Translations under genes and position numbers: made by a program | Assembly (NCBI RefSeq): GCF_029960785.1 | Contig: NZ_JASBQE010000097.1 | Location: 1 to 45,102 of the forward strand | Reading direction: 5' to 3' | Length of the DNA stretch: 45,102 nt | DNA from: Polyangium sp. 15x6 | GTDB taxonomy: Bacteria; Myxococcota_A; Polyangia; Polyangiales; Polyangiaceae | The notes under the pieces: generated by a model | Databases searched by the model: none | The model's input: the letters and a program-made list of their open reading frames with translations, nothing else | What the model was told of the DNA's origin: nothing | Shown here: positions 34,588 through 45,102 of the stretch, piece by piece | Layout of the letters: every line of letters begins with the position of its first letter | Position numbering within the stretch: position 1 is the stretch's first letter

Positions 34588-35364
34588 ATGCGAACCCGGT
34601 TCGCCGGGATGACCGATGTCGGCCTGATGCGGGAGCACAACGAGGACAACCTCCTCGTGATGCCCGAGTACCATGTCGTCGCCGTTGCCGACGGAATGGG
34701 CGGGCATCGCTCCGGCGATGTGGCGAGCCGGCTGGCCGTCTCCACCCTCTCGGATTTCTTCTCGGTCACCGTCGGTCGCGACGGTACATGGCCATTTCCT
34801 GCCGATCCGAACCTGACGGAGGAGGAGAACTACGTCGTCACGGGCCTGCGGCTGGCCAACCGTCGCATCTTCGACCGTTCGCTCAAGACCATGGCGGACT
34901 TCGGGATGGGCACGACGATCGTGACGGCGATGTTCGACAAGAACGCGACGCGCGTGACCGTGGGTCACGTCGGCGACAGCCGTTGTTACCGCATCCGGGG
35001 CGACAAGATCACGCAGCTCACCCGTGATCACTCGCTCGTCAGCGACGCCTTGCACATGGCGCCGTGGATGACGGAGGAAGAGATCAAGCGGCTTCCGCCG
35101 AACGTGATCACACGCGCGCTCGGCATCCGCGAAGACGTGCTCGTCGATCTGCTCACCGAGGAGACGGCCGCAGGCGACATCTACCTGCTCTGCTCCGACG
35201 GCCTCTCGGGCCTCGTGAAGGACCCGGAGATCTGCGACATCGTCACGAAGGCCCCGTCGCTCGACGAGGCGTGCCGCGTGCTCATCGAGCGCGCGAACTT
35301 CCACGGCGGACTCGACAACATCACGGTCGTGCTCGCGCGCGTGGAACCCGATCAGCCGGGCTGA
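34588..35364 (+). CDS. PP2C-family protein serine/threonine phosphatase
   Basis: This 258-residue phosphatase is the Stp1/PrpC type, which removes phosphate from Ser/Thr in proteins in a metal-dependent way. The signature residues appear as [56 protein letters not shown] and LDNITVVL. All metal-binding aspartates of the family are present. It is a single-domain protein with no membrane segment. It could oppose the kinase-FGE protein at 42162 or other Hanks kinases; no kinase gene is adjacent. The ATG at 34588 has no obvious ribosome site. Confidence 0.93.
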   Translation: MRTRFAGMTDVGLMREHNEDNLLVMPEYHVVAVADGMGGHRSGDVASRLAVSTLSDFFSVTVGRDGTWPFPADPNLTEEENYVVTGLRLANRRIFDRSLKTMADFGMGTTIVTAMFDKNATRVTVGHVGDSRCYRIRGDKITQLTRDHSLVSDALHMAPWMTEEEIKRLPPNVITRALGIREDVLVDLLTEETAAGDIYLLCSDGLSGLVKDPEICDIVTKAPSLDEACRVLIERANFHGGLDNITVVLARVEPDQPG

Positions 35365-35393
35365 CCGTCCCGCCCCTCCCGCCCCTCACCCAA

Positions 35394-35423
35394 CCCCTCT
35401 CCCGCAAGCGGGAGAGGGGTTTT
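35394..35423. terminator. Strong bidirectional-type terminator
   Basis: A 12-bp perfect stem (CCCCTCTCCCGC, loop AA, GCGGGAGAGGGG) is followed by TTTT at 35420-35423 on the plus strand. It lies 30 nt past the PP2C stop and 30 nt before the stop of the convergent phosphodiesterase gene, so it ends the rightward transcript and may help end the leftward one. Confidence 0.85.
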
Positions 35424-35452
35424 GCGCTTTGTCAGCGCGGCTTGCTTCAGCC

Positions 35453-36220
35453 CTACAGCAAGAACTGATCGCCGATCTTCATCACCTCGAGGCTCACGCC
35501 TTCGAGCGCCGCGCACTCGCGCTCCACCTCGGCCTGGAACACAGGCTTGATGTGATAGAGCAGCGTCGGCAGATCCTGCGGACGGCGTAGCTTCTTCAGA
35601 TCGGCGCGCAGCGTCTGCGGCGTGTGGTGACCACTCACCGTCGCGAGCCGCTGCTCCCGGTTCGGAAAGCTCACCTCCATCAAGAGCGCGCGCAGGTTCG
35701 GCTGCTCGTCGAGCACCTGCCACAGCCGATCCGTGGGCCCCGTGTCGCCGCTGTACGCGATGGCGCCGCCCGGCGTCTCGATGACGAACGCGGCCGACTC
35801 GATCGTGTGGCTCACCATGACCGCGCGCACGGTGCAACCCGCGAGTGGCGCGGGGTTCTCCGGCGAGAGCTCGAGGTAGCGGATCGTCGGGTTCTCCGGC
35901 GTCGGGATCGTCGCGAAGTCGGGCCAGAGCTCGTTGTTGAAGAAGTGCTCGCGCAGGATGCGGATCGTCTCGCGCGTGCCCGCGACGATGAGCGGAGGTG
36001 CGCCCATCTGACAGCGATTGTCCGCGAGCGTCGCGAGGTCGCGGATGTGATCGAGGTGCGCGTGGCTGACGAGGCACCCTTCGAGCTTGAGCTGGCCCTC
36101 GACTTCGAGGCCGCTCGTGAGCGATCCAGCGTCGATCGCCAGACGCTCGTCGAGGATGAAGGCGCTCGTGCGGTGCTTCGGAGTCTCGCCGCCGTGGCAA
36201 CCGATGACGCGGAGATCCAC
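35453..36220 (-). CDS. Class II cyclic-nucleotide phosphodiesterase (MBL fold)
   Basis: This 255-residue protein has a metallo-beta-lactamase fold with SHAHLDHI, the class II cAMP phosphodiesterase signature, then AYSGDTGPTDRLW and SGHHTPQ as further metal ligands. The class is known from yeast Pde1 and Vibrio CpdP, which hydrolyse cAMP. Its GTG start at 36220 lies 5 nt from the stop of the Crp-like gene, in a likely two-gene operon. A cyclic nucleotide-binding protein and a phosphodiesterase in one unit suggest that the operon lowers or tunes the signal that the first protein reads. The substrate could be cGMP; the sequence does not say. Confidence 0.82.
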   Translation of the reverse strand: MDLRVIGCHGGETPKHRTSAFILDERLAIDAGSLTSGLEVEGQLKLEGCLVSHAHLDHIRDLATLADNRCQMGAPPLIVAGTRETIRILREHFFNNELWPDFATIPTPENPTIRYLELSPENPAPLAGCTVRAVMVSHTIESAAFVIETPGGAIAYSGDTGPTDRLWQVLDEQPNLRALLMEVSFPNREQRLATVSGHHTPQTLRADLKKLRRPQDLPTLLYHIKPVFQAEVERECAALEGVSLEVMKIGDQFLL

Positions 36221-36225
36221 GTCGC

Positions 36226-36873
36226 TCAGCCTTCCCCGCCGAACTTCTGCGGCATCTCGAGGAACTCGACGAAGTCCTGGAGCCTGCCGACGTCGGCGAC
36301 GACGATGCCCCCCGGGACCTCACTGGCGAGGCGCAACCTGCGCAGCCGCAGCATCACGTCGGAGGCCGCGACCGAGTCCACGCCGACGTCACGCGCGAGA
36401 TCCTCCGCCCTCGTACGAATCAGGATCCCCTCGGGTGTCTTCTCGCCGAACGCCTCCGCGCTCCGCGCCAGCGCGAGCATGATCCGCGCCTTCGGATCGC
36501 GGTGCATCAGCACCTCGATCAGCGCGTCGGCCGAGTCGAGCCGCTTCGCGAGCTTCTTGATGAGCCGCATCGCGATCTCGGCGTTGACCGCGACCATCTT
36601 CTCGAGCGTCTTCGCCTCGACCAAGAGGCACCGCGTCGTCTCGACGACCGTCGCCGTCGCGCTGCGCGGCTTGCCGTTCAGGATCGCCAGCTCGCCGAGG
36701 AACTCCCCCGGTCCGAGCACCGCGATCACGCGCTCCTCGCCCGCGATCAACTTCGTGATGCGGACGGAGCCGGACTGGATCACGTACATCACATCGCCGG
36801 GATCGCCCTCGCGGCACAGTATGTCCCCGGCCGAGAACTCACGGCCAAACCGGGCGAAGAGCGGGTCCGACAT
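36226..36873 (-). CDS. Crp/Fnr-like cyclic nucleotide-binding regulator
   Basis: This 215-residue protein has a cyclic nucleotide-binding domain (about residues 5-120) with PGEFLGELAILNGKPRSATATV, which contains the phosphate-binding-cassette pattern GELA...RSA. A dimerisation helix (KLAKRLDSADALIEVLM) follows, then a C-terminal winged-helix-like segment (RTRAEDLARDVGVDSVAASD). Intact cassette residues imply that it binds cAMP or cGMP. The helix-turn-helix is weaker than in Crp, so DNA binding is likely but not certain. It is first in a two-gene unit with the phosphodiesterase downstream. Confidence 0.8.
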   Translation of the reverse strand: MSDPLFARFGREFSAGDILCREGDPGDVMYVIQSGSVRITKLIAGEERVIAVLGPGEFLGELAILNGKPRSATATVVETTRCLLVEAKTLEKMVAVNAEIAMRLIKKLAKRLDSADALIEVLMHRDPKARIMLALARSAEAFGEKTPEGILIRTRAEDLARDVGVDSVAASDVMLRLRRLRLASEVPGGIVVADVGRLQDFVEFLEMPQKFGGEG

Positions 36874-36942
36874 CGTGGGGGGAGTTTACCGCCATACGGC
36901 AGGCCGGGTCAAAAACCGGAGGCTCGGCCGTCGCGCTCTTCG

Positions 36943-36984
36943 AAAAACGAAAGCCCCGGACGTCGGAGACGCCCGAGGCTTTCG
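36943..36984 (-). terminator. Rho-independent terminator of groEL
   Basis: On the minus strand a stem-loop with arms CGAAAGCC/GGCTTTCG (36977-36984 and 36948-36955) and extra pairs inside ends in TTTTT (complement of 36943-36947). It lies 26 nt after the groEL stop. Confidence 0.8.
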
Positions 36985-37010
36985 TCATGGCGTGAGGCTT
37001 CGTGGGGCGA

Positions 37011-39078
<2,068 letters not shown>

Positions 39079-39121
39079 GATGGCTTCCTCTATCGTCTGT
39101 TTGCTGGCACCGGCGGGCCGA

Positions 39122-39155
39122 CGCCCTCCGGCCGTGGCTGTTGGCCACGGAGGGC
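39122..39155 (-). other. Strong hairpin in the groES leader
   Basis: GCCCTCCG (39123-39130) pairs with CGGAGGGC (39148-39155), and the inside adds GTGGC/GCCAC. It lies in the untranslated leader of groES, between the CIRCE-like site and the start codon. It might influence messenger stability or heat-dependent translation; no thermosensor pattern can be proven from sequence. Confidence 0.5.
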
Positions 39156-39172
39156 ATCGAGCACCAACGCCG

Positions 39173-39199
39173 CTGGCACTCGGCTATGCCGGTGGCTAA
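39173..39199 (-). promoter_or_regulatory. Degenerate CIRCE-like operator for HrcA
   Basis: The consensus CIRCE is TTAGCACTC-N9-GAGTGCTAA. The plus strand here reads CTGGCACTC (7 of 9), exactly 9 nt, then GGTGGCTAA (6 of 9). It starts about 12 nt past the -10 box, the expected place. The match is weak and no hrcA gene is in the window. Confidence 0.45.
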
Positions 39200-39210
39200 A
39201 ACCGGCCCGG

Positions 39211-39238
39211 AAAATAGATCCCCCCTTTCCACCGTCAA
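39211..39238 (-). promoter_or_regulatory. groESL promoter
   Basis: On the minus strand TTGACG (39233-39238), a 16-nt spacer and TATTTT (39211-39216) form a good sigma70-type promoter. It lies upstream of the CIRCE-like palindrome and about 140 nt from the groES start. Confidence 0.65.
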
Positions 39239-39407
39239 GGCCGCCCAGGTTCGGCTGGTCGTTTTTCCGGAGGCCCGCGTACGTCCGGGAAACGCCTCGA
39301 AGGCATCGTTCGGCGATCCAGACCGGACGTCGAGAGGACGAGCCGGTCCAAGGTAGACGGAATTCCCGAGCGATTCCGAGCTGTTCCCAACATACGACAA
39401 GAAGCGC

Positions 39408-39435
39408 TTGACAGGACCGACGGTTCGGCTAAGTT
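39408..39435 (+). promoter_or_regulatory. Promoter of the tRNA-Gln/tRNA-Glu operon
   Basis: A consensus -35 TTGACA (39408-39413) is followed by a 16-nt spacer and TAAGTT (39430-39435). The first tRNA begins about 80 nt downstream. It points away from the groES promoter, about 170 bp from it. Confidence 0.65.
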
Positions 39436-39516
39436 GCGCGGCCCGTGGACGACGGAGCGACTGCTCCGGTGCTCCAGCAGTCCCTTGGCCCGTAGGGCTT
39501 TGGGAAAGCCGGTCCT

Positions 39517-39587
<71 letters not shown>

Positions 39588-39629
39588 CCCGAAGTCGGCT
39601 AAGAAGTGTCGCCGACGGATTTGAAAATT

Positions 39630-39704
39630 GGTCCCATCGTCTAGCGGTTAGGACGCCGGCCTCTCACGTCGGTAACGCGGGTTCAATTCCCGCTGGGATC
39701 GCCA
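39630..39704 (+). tRNA. tRNA-Glu (anticodon CUC)
   Basis: The acceptor GGTCCCA/TGGGATC includes one G-U pair. The D stem is GTC/GAC, the anticodon stem CCGGC/GTCGG has loop CTCTCAC with anticodon CTC, and the T arm GCGGG/CCCGC has loop TTCAATT. CCA is encoded at 39702-39704. It reads GAG, a frequent Glu codon here. Confidence 0.95.
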
Positions 39705-39720
39705 GGAAGTACAGGAAAGC

Positions 39721-39754
39721 GAAAACGGCACCTTCGGGTGCCGTTTTCGTTTTG
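39721..39754 (+). terminator. Terminator of the tRNA operon
   Basis: A 12-bp stem (GAAAACGGCACC at 39721-39732, loop TTCG, GGTGCCGTTTTC at 39737-39748) is followed by GTTTTG. The UUCG loop makes it very stable. It begins 16 nt after tRNA-Glu. Confidence 0.88.
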
Positions 39755-39850
39755 TGCTTTCACGCTGAAAGCTGAGCCCGGCCGGACGCCCGGACCCGCA
39801 CGGCCGCCATCGCGCTTGCGCGCGCTGCCCTCGTTTGAGAGAGAGGGCAC

Positions 39851-40789
39851 ATGAAGGCGCTCCAGTGCACAGAACGCGGCGTAGAGCTCGCCGACGTCCC
39901 CGATCCCGAGCCCGCGCCGGGCGAGGTGGTGGTCAAGGTCCGGTCGGCCGGAATCTGCAATACCGATCAGGAGCTCGCCCGCGGGTACATGGGTTTTCGT
40001 GGCGTGCTCGGGCACGAGGTCATCGGCCTCCACGCGGGCAAGCGCGTCGCCATGGAGATCAACTGCGCCTGCGGGAGGTGCGCGACCTGCCGCGCGGGCG
40101 GACGCAACCATTGCCCCGCGCGCACCGTGCTCGGGATCCTCGGGCGAGACGGCGGGATCGCCGAATTCGTGCGGATTCCCGAGGAAAACCTGCACGTTCT
40201 GCCGGACACGATCCCCGACGAGAGCGCCGCCTTCATCGAGCCGCTCGCCGCCGCGCTGCATGCCTTCGACGAGGCCGCGCCCCGGCCAGGGGATCGTGTT
40301 TGCCTGCTCGGCGACGGCAAGCTCGGCCTGCTCACGGGGCTCGCGCTCGCCGCGCGTCGCGGGGATCTCGGGCGTGCGGTCGCCGTCGGACGGCACCGGG
40401 ACAAACTCGCGATCCTGGAAGCGGCGGGGCTCGACGTCGCGCTCGAAACGGAGTTTTCCGAAGCGGGATTCGACCTCGTCGTGGAGGCGACCGGAAAACC
40501 CGCGGGCCTCGCCCGCGCGCTCGCCATCGTGAAGCCGCGCGGCACGATCATCCTGAAGAGCACGTACGCAGGCGTCGCGAACGTCGATCTCGCGCCGGCC
40601 GTGATCAACGAGAACAAGATCATCGGCTCGCGTTGCGGCGATTTCCAGCGCGCCATCGACGTGCTCGCCCGGGGCGCCGTCGATCCGCGGCCGCTCATTT
40701 CGGCGCGGTATCCGCTCGCGGACGCCGCGCGTGCCTTCCAGCGCGCCGCAGAGCCGGGCGTCTTGAAGGTCCTCGTCCTGCCTTCTTGA
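39851..40789 (+). CDS. Zinc-dependent alcohol dehydrogenase (MDR family)
   Basis: This 312-residue enzyme has the catalytic-zinc ligand Cys36 in AGICNTD, His55-Glu56 in LGHEV, and the four structural-zinc cysteines Cys74, Cys77, Cys80 and Cys88 (CGRCATC...HC). The coenzyme part is shorter than usual, with LLGDGKLGLLTGLALA as the nucleotide-binding turn. A ribosome site (GAGAGAGGG) lies just before the ATG. It is about 30 residues shorter than typical MDR dehydrogenases of 340-350. It may act on a sugar or threonine-like alcohol; the substrate is not readable. Its stop lies 1 nt from the convergent metallophosphoesterase gene. Confidence 0.85.
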   Translation: MKALQCTERGVELADVPDPEPAPGEVVVKVRSAGICNTDQELARGYMGFRGVLGHEVIGLHAGKRVAMEINCACGRCATCRAGGRNHCPARTVLGILGRDGGIAEFVRIPEENLHVLPDTIPDESAAFIEPLAAALHAFDEAAPRPGDRVCLLGDGKLGLLTGLALAARRGDLGRAVAVGRHRDKLAILEAAGLDVALETEFSEAGFDLVVEATGKPAGLARALAIVKPRGTIILKSTYAGVANVDLAPAVINENKIIGSRCGDFQRAIDVLARGAVDPRPLISARYPLADAARAFQRAAEPGVLKVLVLPS

Positions 40790-40790
40790 A

Positions 40791-42077
40791 TCAGGCCGAC
40801 ACGAGCACGACGCGCGTCACCTCCGGCGGCGCGCCGACCCGCGCCGGCGGCCCCGCCGTGCCGAATCCGCGGTTCACCCAGAGCCGCGACCCATTCCGCT
40901 CGTAAAGCCCCGCGACATATCCGTACGGGAGCACGAGCTTGCCCGGCTGCAAGGCCCCGAGATTGACCTGCCCGCCGTGCGTGTGCCCGGAGAGCTGCAA
41001 GGCCACCTGGCCCGCGGCGTCCGGGAAAAACACGGGGTTGTGGCAAAGCAAGACGCGCGGAAGATCCTTCGGGACGTGCGTGAGCGCGGCTTCGAGGTTC
41101 GGCCCATTCCCCGGCGAGAGGCGCCGCGCCCACACGTCCTCCACGCCGAGCAGCGCGAACCCGTCCTTGTCGTCGCCGACGACGAATCCGTCATTGCGCA
41201 GCACGCGCGCCCCGGCCGCCTTCAAGGCCGAAACGACCTCGTCGATCCCCGCATACCAGTCGTGATTGCCCGGAATGGCCACGACGCCGTCCCGCGCGAG
41301 CGGCGCGATGTTCCGCACGAAGCGCCCGAGCATCTCCGCGTATTTCGCGTCGTTGTCGAGCAGATCCCCGGTGAGCACGATCCGATCGGGCCGCGCCTTG
41401 CGCACGAGCTCCTCGGCCGCGCGCATCTCGGCGTCGCCGACGAACGTGCCGAAATGAATGTCCGAGAGCTGGACCAGCGTATACCCATCGAGGCGCTTCG
41501 AAAGCCCCGGGATCCGGACGGGCACCTCCTCGATCACGTAATCGTGCCGGCCGAAGACCGCGCCATAAAACGAGCTGCCCGAGCCCACGAGCAGCGCCGA
41601 TCCCGTCACCGCCTGGCCGAGAAAGACGCGGCGCGTGGGCAGCACGGGCCCCTTCTCGGGCGCAGGCTCGGCTTTCGCGGGCTCCGCGGCGGGCGCAGGC
41701 GCGGGCGCCGCAAGCTCGGTCGCGAGGGCGAGCGCGGGCTCGGGCTCGGGCCGCGGGGCGGGCTCAGGCTTCGCGCGCGACGCGAGCCACGTGAAAGGCA
41801 GGGCTCCGAGCTTCGCGAGATCGACGAGCAGGAGCAGGCCCGTGCTGATGAGCAAGGCGAGCAGGAGCGTGAACGCGACCTCGCCGAGCAGGCGCACGCC
41901 GAGGGCGCGCGCGAGGATCATCGAGGCCATGGCCCCGAGCACGACGAAGAGGCCGGTCCGCTCGGCCCGCACGGAGAGCCCGAACGACTGCTTGACCCGA
42001 CGGCCGAGGTAGAAGCTCGCGGCGAAAAGGACGAGCGAGACGACCACGAAAAAGATCACGAACCGCGGAATTCCCAT
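40791..42077 (-). CDS. Membrane metallophosphoesterase (YkuE-like) with internal twin-arginine motif
   Basis: From ATG 42077 the protein has 428 residues. Three membrane segments (about 5-22, 43-60 and 67-88) are followed by a Pro/Ala/Glu-rich linker to about residue 140. TRRVFLGQAVTGSALLVG then resembles a twin-arginine signal core inside the protein. The phosphoesterase domain follows with the full metal-ligand set: SDIHFG, GDLLDND, GNHDW, CHNP and SGHTHGGQ. YkuE-type enzymes hydrolyse phosphoesters at the cell surface or lipid A precursors. The N-terminal helices and internal motif are odd together and may reflect a fusion. Confidence 0.85.
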   Translation of the reverse strand: MGIPRFVIFFVVVSLVLFAASFYLGRRVKQSFGLSVRAERTGLFVVLGAMASMILARALGVRLLGEVAFTLLLALLISTGLLLLVDLAKLGALPFTWLASRAKPEPAPRPEPEPALALATELAAPAPAPAAEPAKAEPAPEKGPVLPTRRVFLGQAVTGSALLVGSGSSFYGAVFGRHDYVIEEVPVRIPGLSKRLDGYTLVQLSDIHFGTFVGDAEMRAAEELVRKARPDRIVLTGDLLDNDAKYAEMLGRFVRNIAPLARDGVVAIPGNHDWYAGIDEVVSALKAAGARVLRNDGFVVGDDKDGFALLGVEDVWARRLSPGNGPNLEAALTHVPKDLPRVLLCHNPVFFPDAAGQVALQLSGHTHGGQVNLGALQPGKLVLPYGYVAGLYERNGSRLWVNRGFGTAGPPARVGAPPEVTRVVLVSA

Positions 42078-42161
42078 GGGATGCCGTGCCCTCGGTCGCG
42101 GAGCGTAGCGCACGCCCGAGCCGCGCGGGAGGGTGCCGCCCGAAGAGATCCGGCTCGTCTC

Positions 42162-44027
<1,866 letters not shown>

Positions 44028-44109
44028 GGGGGGCGGTAGAGCTTCGCAGATCGTCGGGGCACGAGGCAAGACATCGTCGCGCCCGAACCCTGCGTGGTAA
44101 AAAGCGACC

Positions 44110-44964
44110 ATGGTTCTTCTGTCCGTCCTCGACCACGTGACGCGTGCGATGCTCGTGCGCCGCGGCGTCGAGAGCCGCTTCGTCGAAACGCCGGTCGGGC
44201 GCGTGCACGTGTACGACGCCCGTGGCGAGGGAGCGGCCCCGCCGGTCGTGTTCCTGCATGGCATCGCCGCGTCCTCCGCGGTGTTCGCGCCGACCCTCGC
44301 GAGGCTCCGAAAAAAGAGCCGTCGCGTGCTCGCCGTCGACGCGCCGGGCCACGGTCTGTCGAGCACGCCATGGATGACGCTGGGGCCCGAGCGTCTGTTC
44401 GAGTCGCTGTCCTACGTGCTCGATCACGAGCTCGACACGAAGGCCGTCGTCGTGGGCAACTCGCTCGGCGGCGCGATGGCGCTCCGGTACGCGCTGCGCC
44501 GGCCCGACCGCGTCGCGGGCCTCGCGCTCACCTCGCCGGGCGGCGCGCCGGTCGAGGATCCCGACGAGCGCGAGCGTTTCCTGCGCGGCTTCGTCATCGA
44601 GAGCGTACGCGACGCCCGCAACTTCCTCGGGCGACTGAACCACGCCGTGCCGTGGTACGGGCCGCTCGTCGCGCCCGACATCGTGCGTATCTTCAAGAAC
44701 CCGTCCGTGCGCTCGATCCTCGACGGGCTCGAGCCGAGACACTTCTTCGCCCCGGGCGAGCTCGCGCAGCTCTCCATGCCGATCCACGTGATCTGGGGCA
44801 AGTCGGACCGCGTGATCCCGCCGTGTTGCCTCGGGTTTTTCAAGAAAAACCTGCCCCCGCACACGGTCTTCGTGGAGCCCGAGGGCATCGGGCACTCGCC
44901 GCACACCGAGGACCCGAAGGCGTTCGCAGACTTCGTGCTCCGCGCGCTCGAACGAGCCTCGTGA
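44110..44964 (+). CDS. Alpha/beta hydrolase
   Basis: This 284-residue protein has the nucleophile elbow GNSLGG (Ser118), an acid in WGKSDRVIPP and a catalytic His in GIGHSPHTED. The oxyanion-hole turn LHGIAASSAV follows the usual N-terminal strand. It has no signal peptide. The closest look is to esterase/lipase-like enzymes of the family that includes haloperoxidase- and C-C hydrolase-type members. The substrate is unknown. It diverges from the kinase-FGE gene across 82 bp and is followed by a hairpin-rich repeat. Confidence 0.85.
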   Translation: MVLLSVLDHVTRAMLVRRGVESRFVETPVGRVHVYDARGEGAAPPVVFLHGIAASSAVFAPTLARLRKKSRRVLAVDAPGHGLSSTPWMTLGPERLFESLSYVLDHELDTKAVVVGNSLGGAMALRYALRRPDRVAGLALTSPGGAPVEDPDERERFLRGFVIESVRDARNFLGRLNHAVPWYGPLVAPDIVRIFKNPSVRSILDGLEPRHFFAPGELAQLSMPIHVIWGKSDRVIPPCCLGFFKKNLPPHTVFVEPEGIGHSPHTEDPKAFADFVLRALERAS

Positions 44965-44978
44965 GCCGCGCCGTGGCG

Positions 44979-45102
44979 CCGGGGTTTCACCCCGGACCCC
45001 GACCAGGGGTTGTCCACCCCTGGACCCGGACCAGCGCAAGCGCTGGACCCGGGGTCGATGAACTGCGCGATGCGCAGTTCATCGAACAGGCCGAGGCAAG
45101 AC
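44979..45102. repeat. Second copy of the hairpin-rich repeat, cut by window edge
   Basis: This stretch matches 29375-29496 in order and nearly in sequence: CCGGGG/CCCCGG, an AGGGGT/ACCCCT hairpin, CCAGCGC/GCGCTGG, and the long stem CGATGAACTGCGC/GCGCAGTTCATCG with loop GAT. It starts 15 nt after the alpha/beta hydrolase stop. In the second hairpin, substitutions occur on both arms together, which keeps pairing. Confidence 0.8.

Overview
The window is about 45 kb of very GC-rich, gene-dense bacterial DNA with codon use strongly biased to G/C in third positions. Its contents fit a Myxococcota genome, most likely a Polyangiales (Sorangium/Polyangium-like) chromosome: many lipoproteins, orphan PAS/GAF histidine kinases, a Ser/Thr kinase fused to a formylglycine-generating-enzyme-like domain, a WD40-caspase lipoprotein, a roadblock/LC7 protein and a long Lhr helicase. 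That placement is inferred from gene content and base composition; I could not run a phylogeny. Most genes are ordinary chromosomal housekeeping or regulatory genes, and there is no phage, plasmid or transposase gene.

Layout. 1-833 has no protein gene. It carries four tandem leftward sigma70-type promoters with A-tracts upstream, then a leader with a boxA-like element, which points to an rRNA operon just beyond the left edge. 834-6007 is a leftward run: pepA, ttcA, a membrane protein, a small membrane protein, a PpiC-like lipoprotein and a roadblock protein, the last three overlapping by ATGA. 6137-6286 holds three tandem 50-bp palindromic repeats. The gluconeogenic pair fbaB (leftward) and fbp (rightward) diverge at 7290-7440. 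A 1174-residue WD40-caspase lipoprotein (8513-12037) ends 1 nt from the stop of lhr (12039-16352, leftward). 16507-20429 holds two lipoproteins, a CDP-alcohol phosphatidyltransferase and a PAS histidine kinase, facing a second, larger PAS-GAF histidine kinase. 22803-24440 is an L,D-transpeptidase lipoprotein. 24520-25540 is a small nucleotidyltransferase module followed by a 43-bp minisatellite.

25541-29365 holds OsmC, an acyltransferase, a GNAT acetyltransferase, a lipoprotein and UDP-glucose dehydrogenase. 29375-29685 is a string of strong hairpins, half of which recurs at the right edge of the window. 29689-34409 is a divergent polyamine-type cluster: a DUF4178 zinc-ribbon membrane protein opposite a membrane spermidine-synthase-like protein that is translationally coupled to a Tat-exported FAD amine oxidase. 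Next come a PP2C phosphatase, a strong terminator, and a leftward two-gene cyclic-nucleotide module (Crp-like protein plus class II phosphodiesterase). groES-groEL has a sigma70-like promoter and a degenerate CIRCE. Facing away from it is a tRNA-Gln(CUG)/tRNA-Glu(CUC) operon with its own promoter and terminator. The right end holds a zinc alcohol dehydrogenase, a membrane metallophosphoesterase, the kinase-FGE fusion and an alpha/beta hydrolase.

The observations most worth following are: the palindromic element found three times in an intergenic region and once, in frame, inside the kinase gene with compensatory arm changes; the four-promoter rrn array; the WD40-caspase-EF-hand lipoprotein; and the DUF4178/polyamine/FAD cluster.
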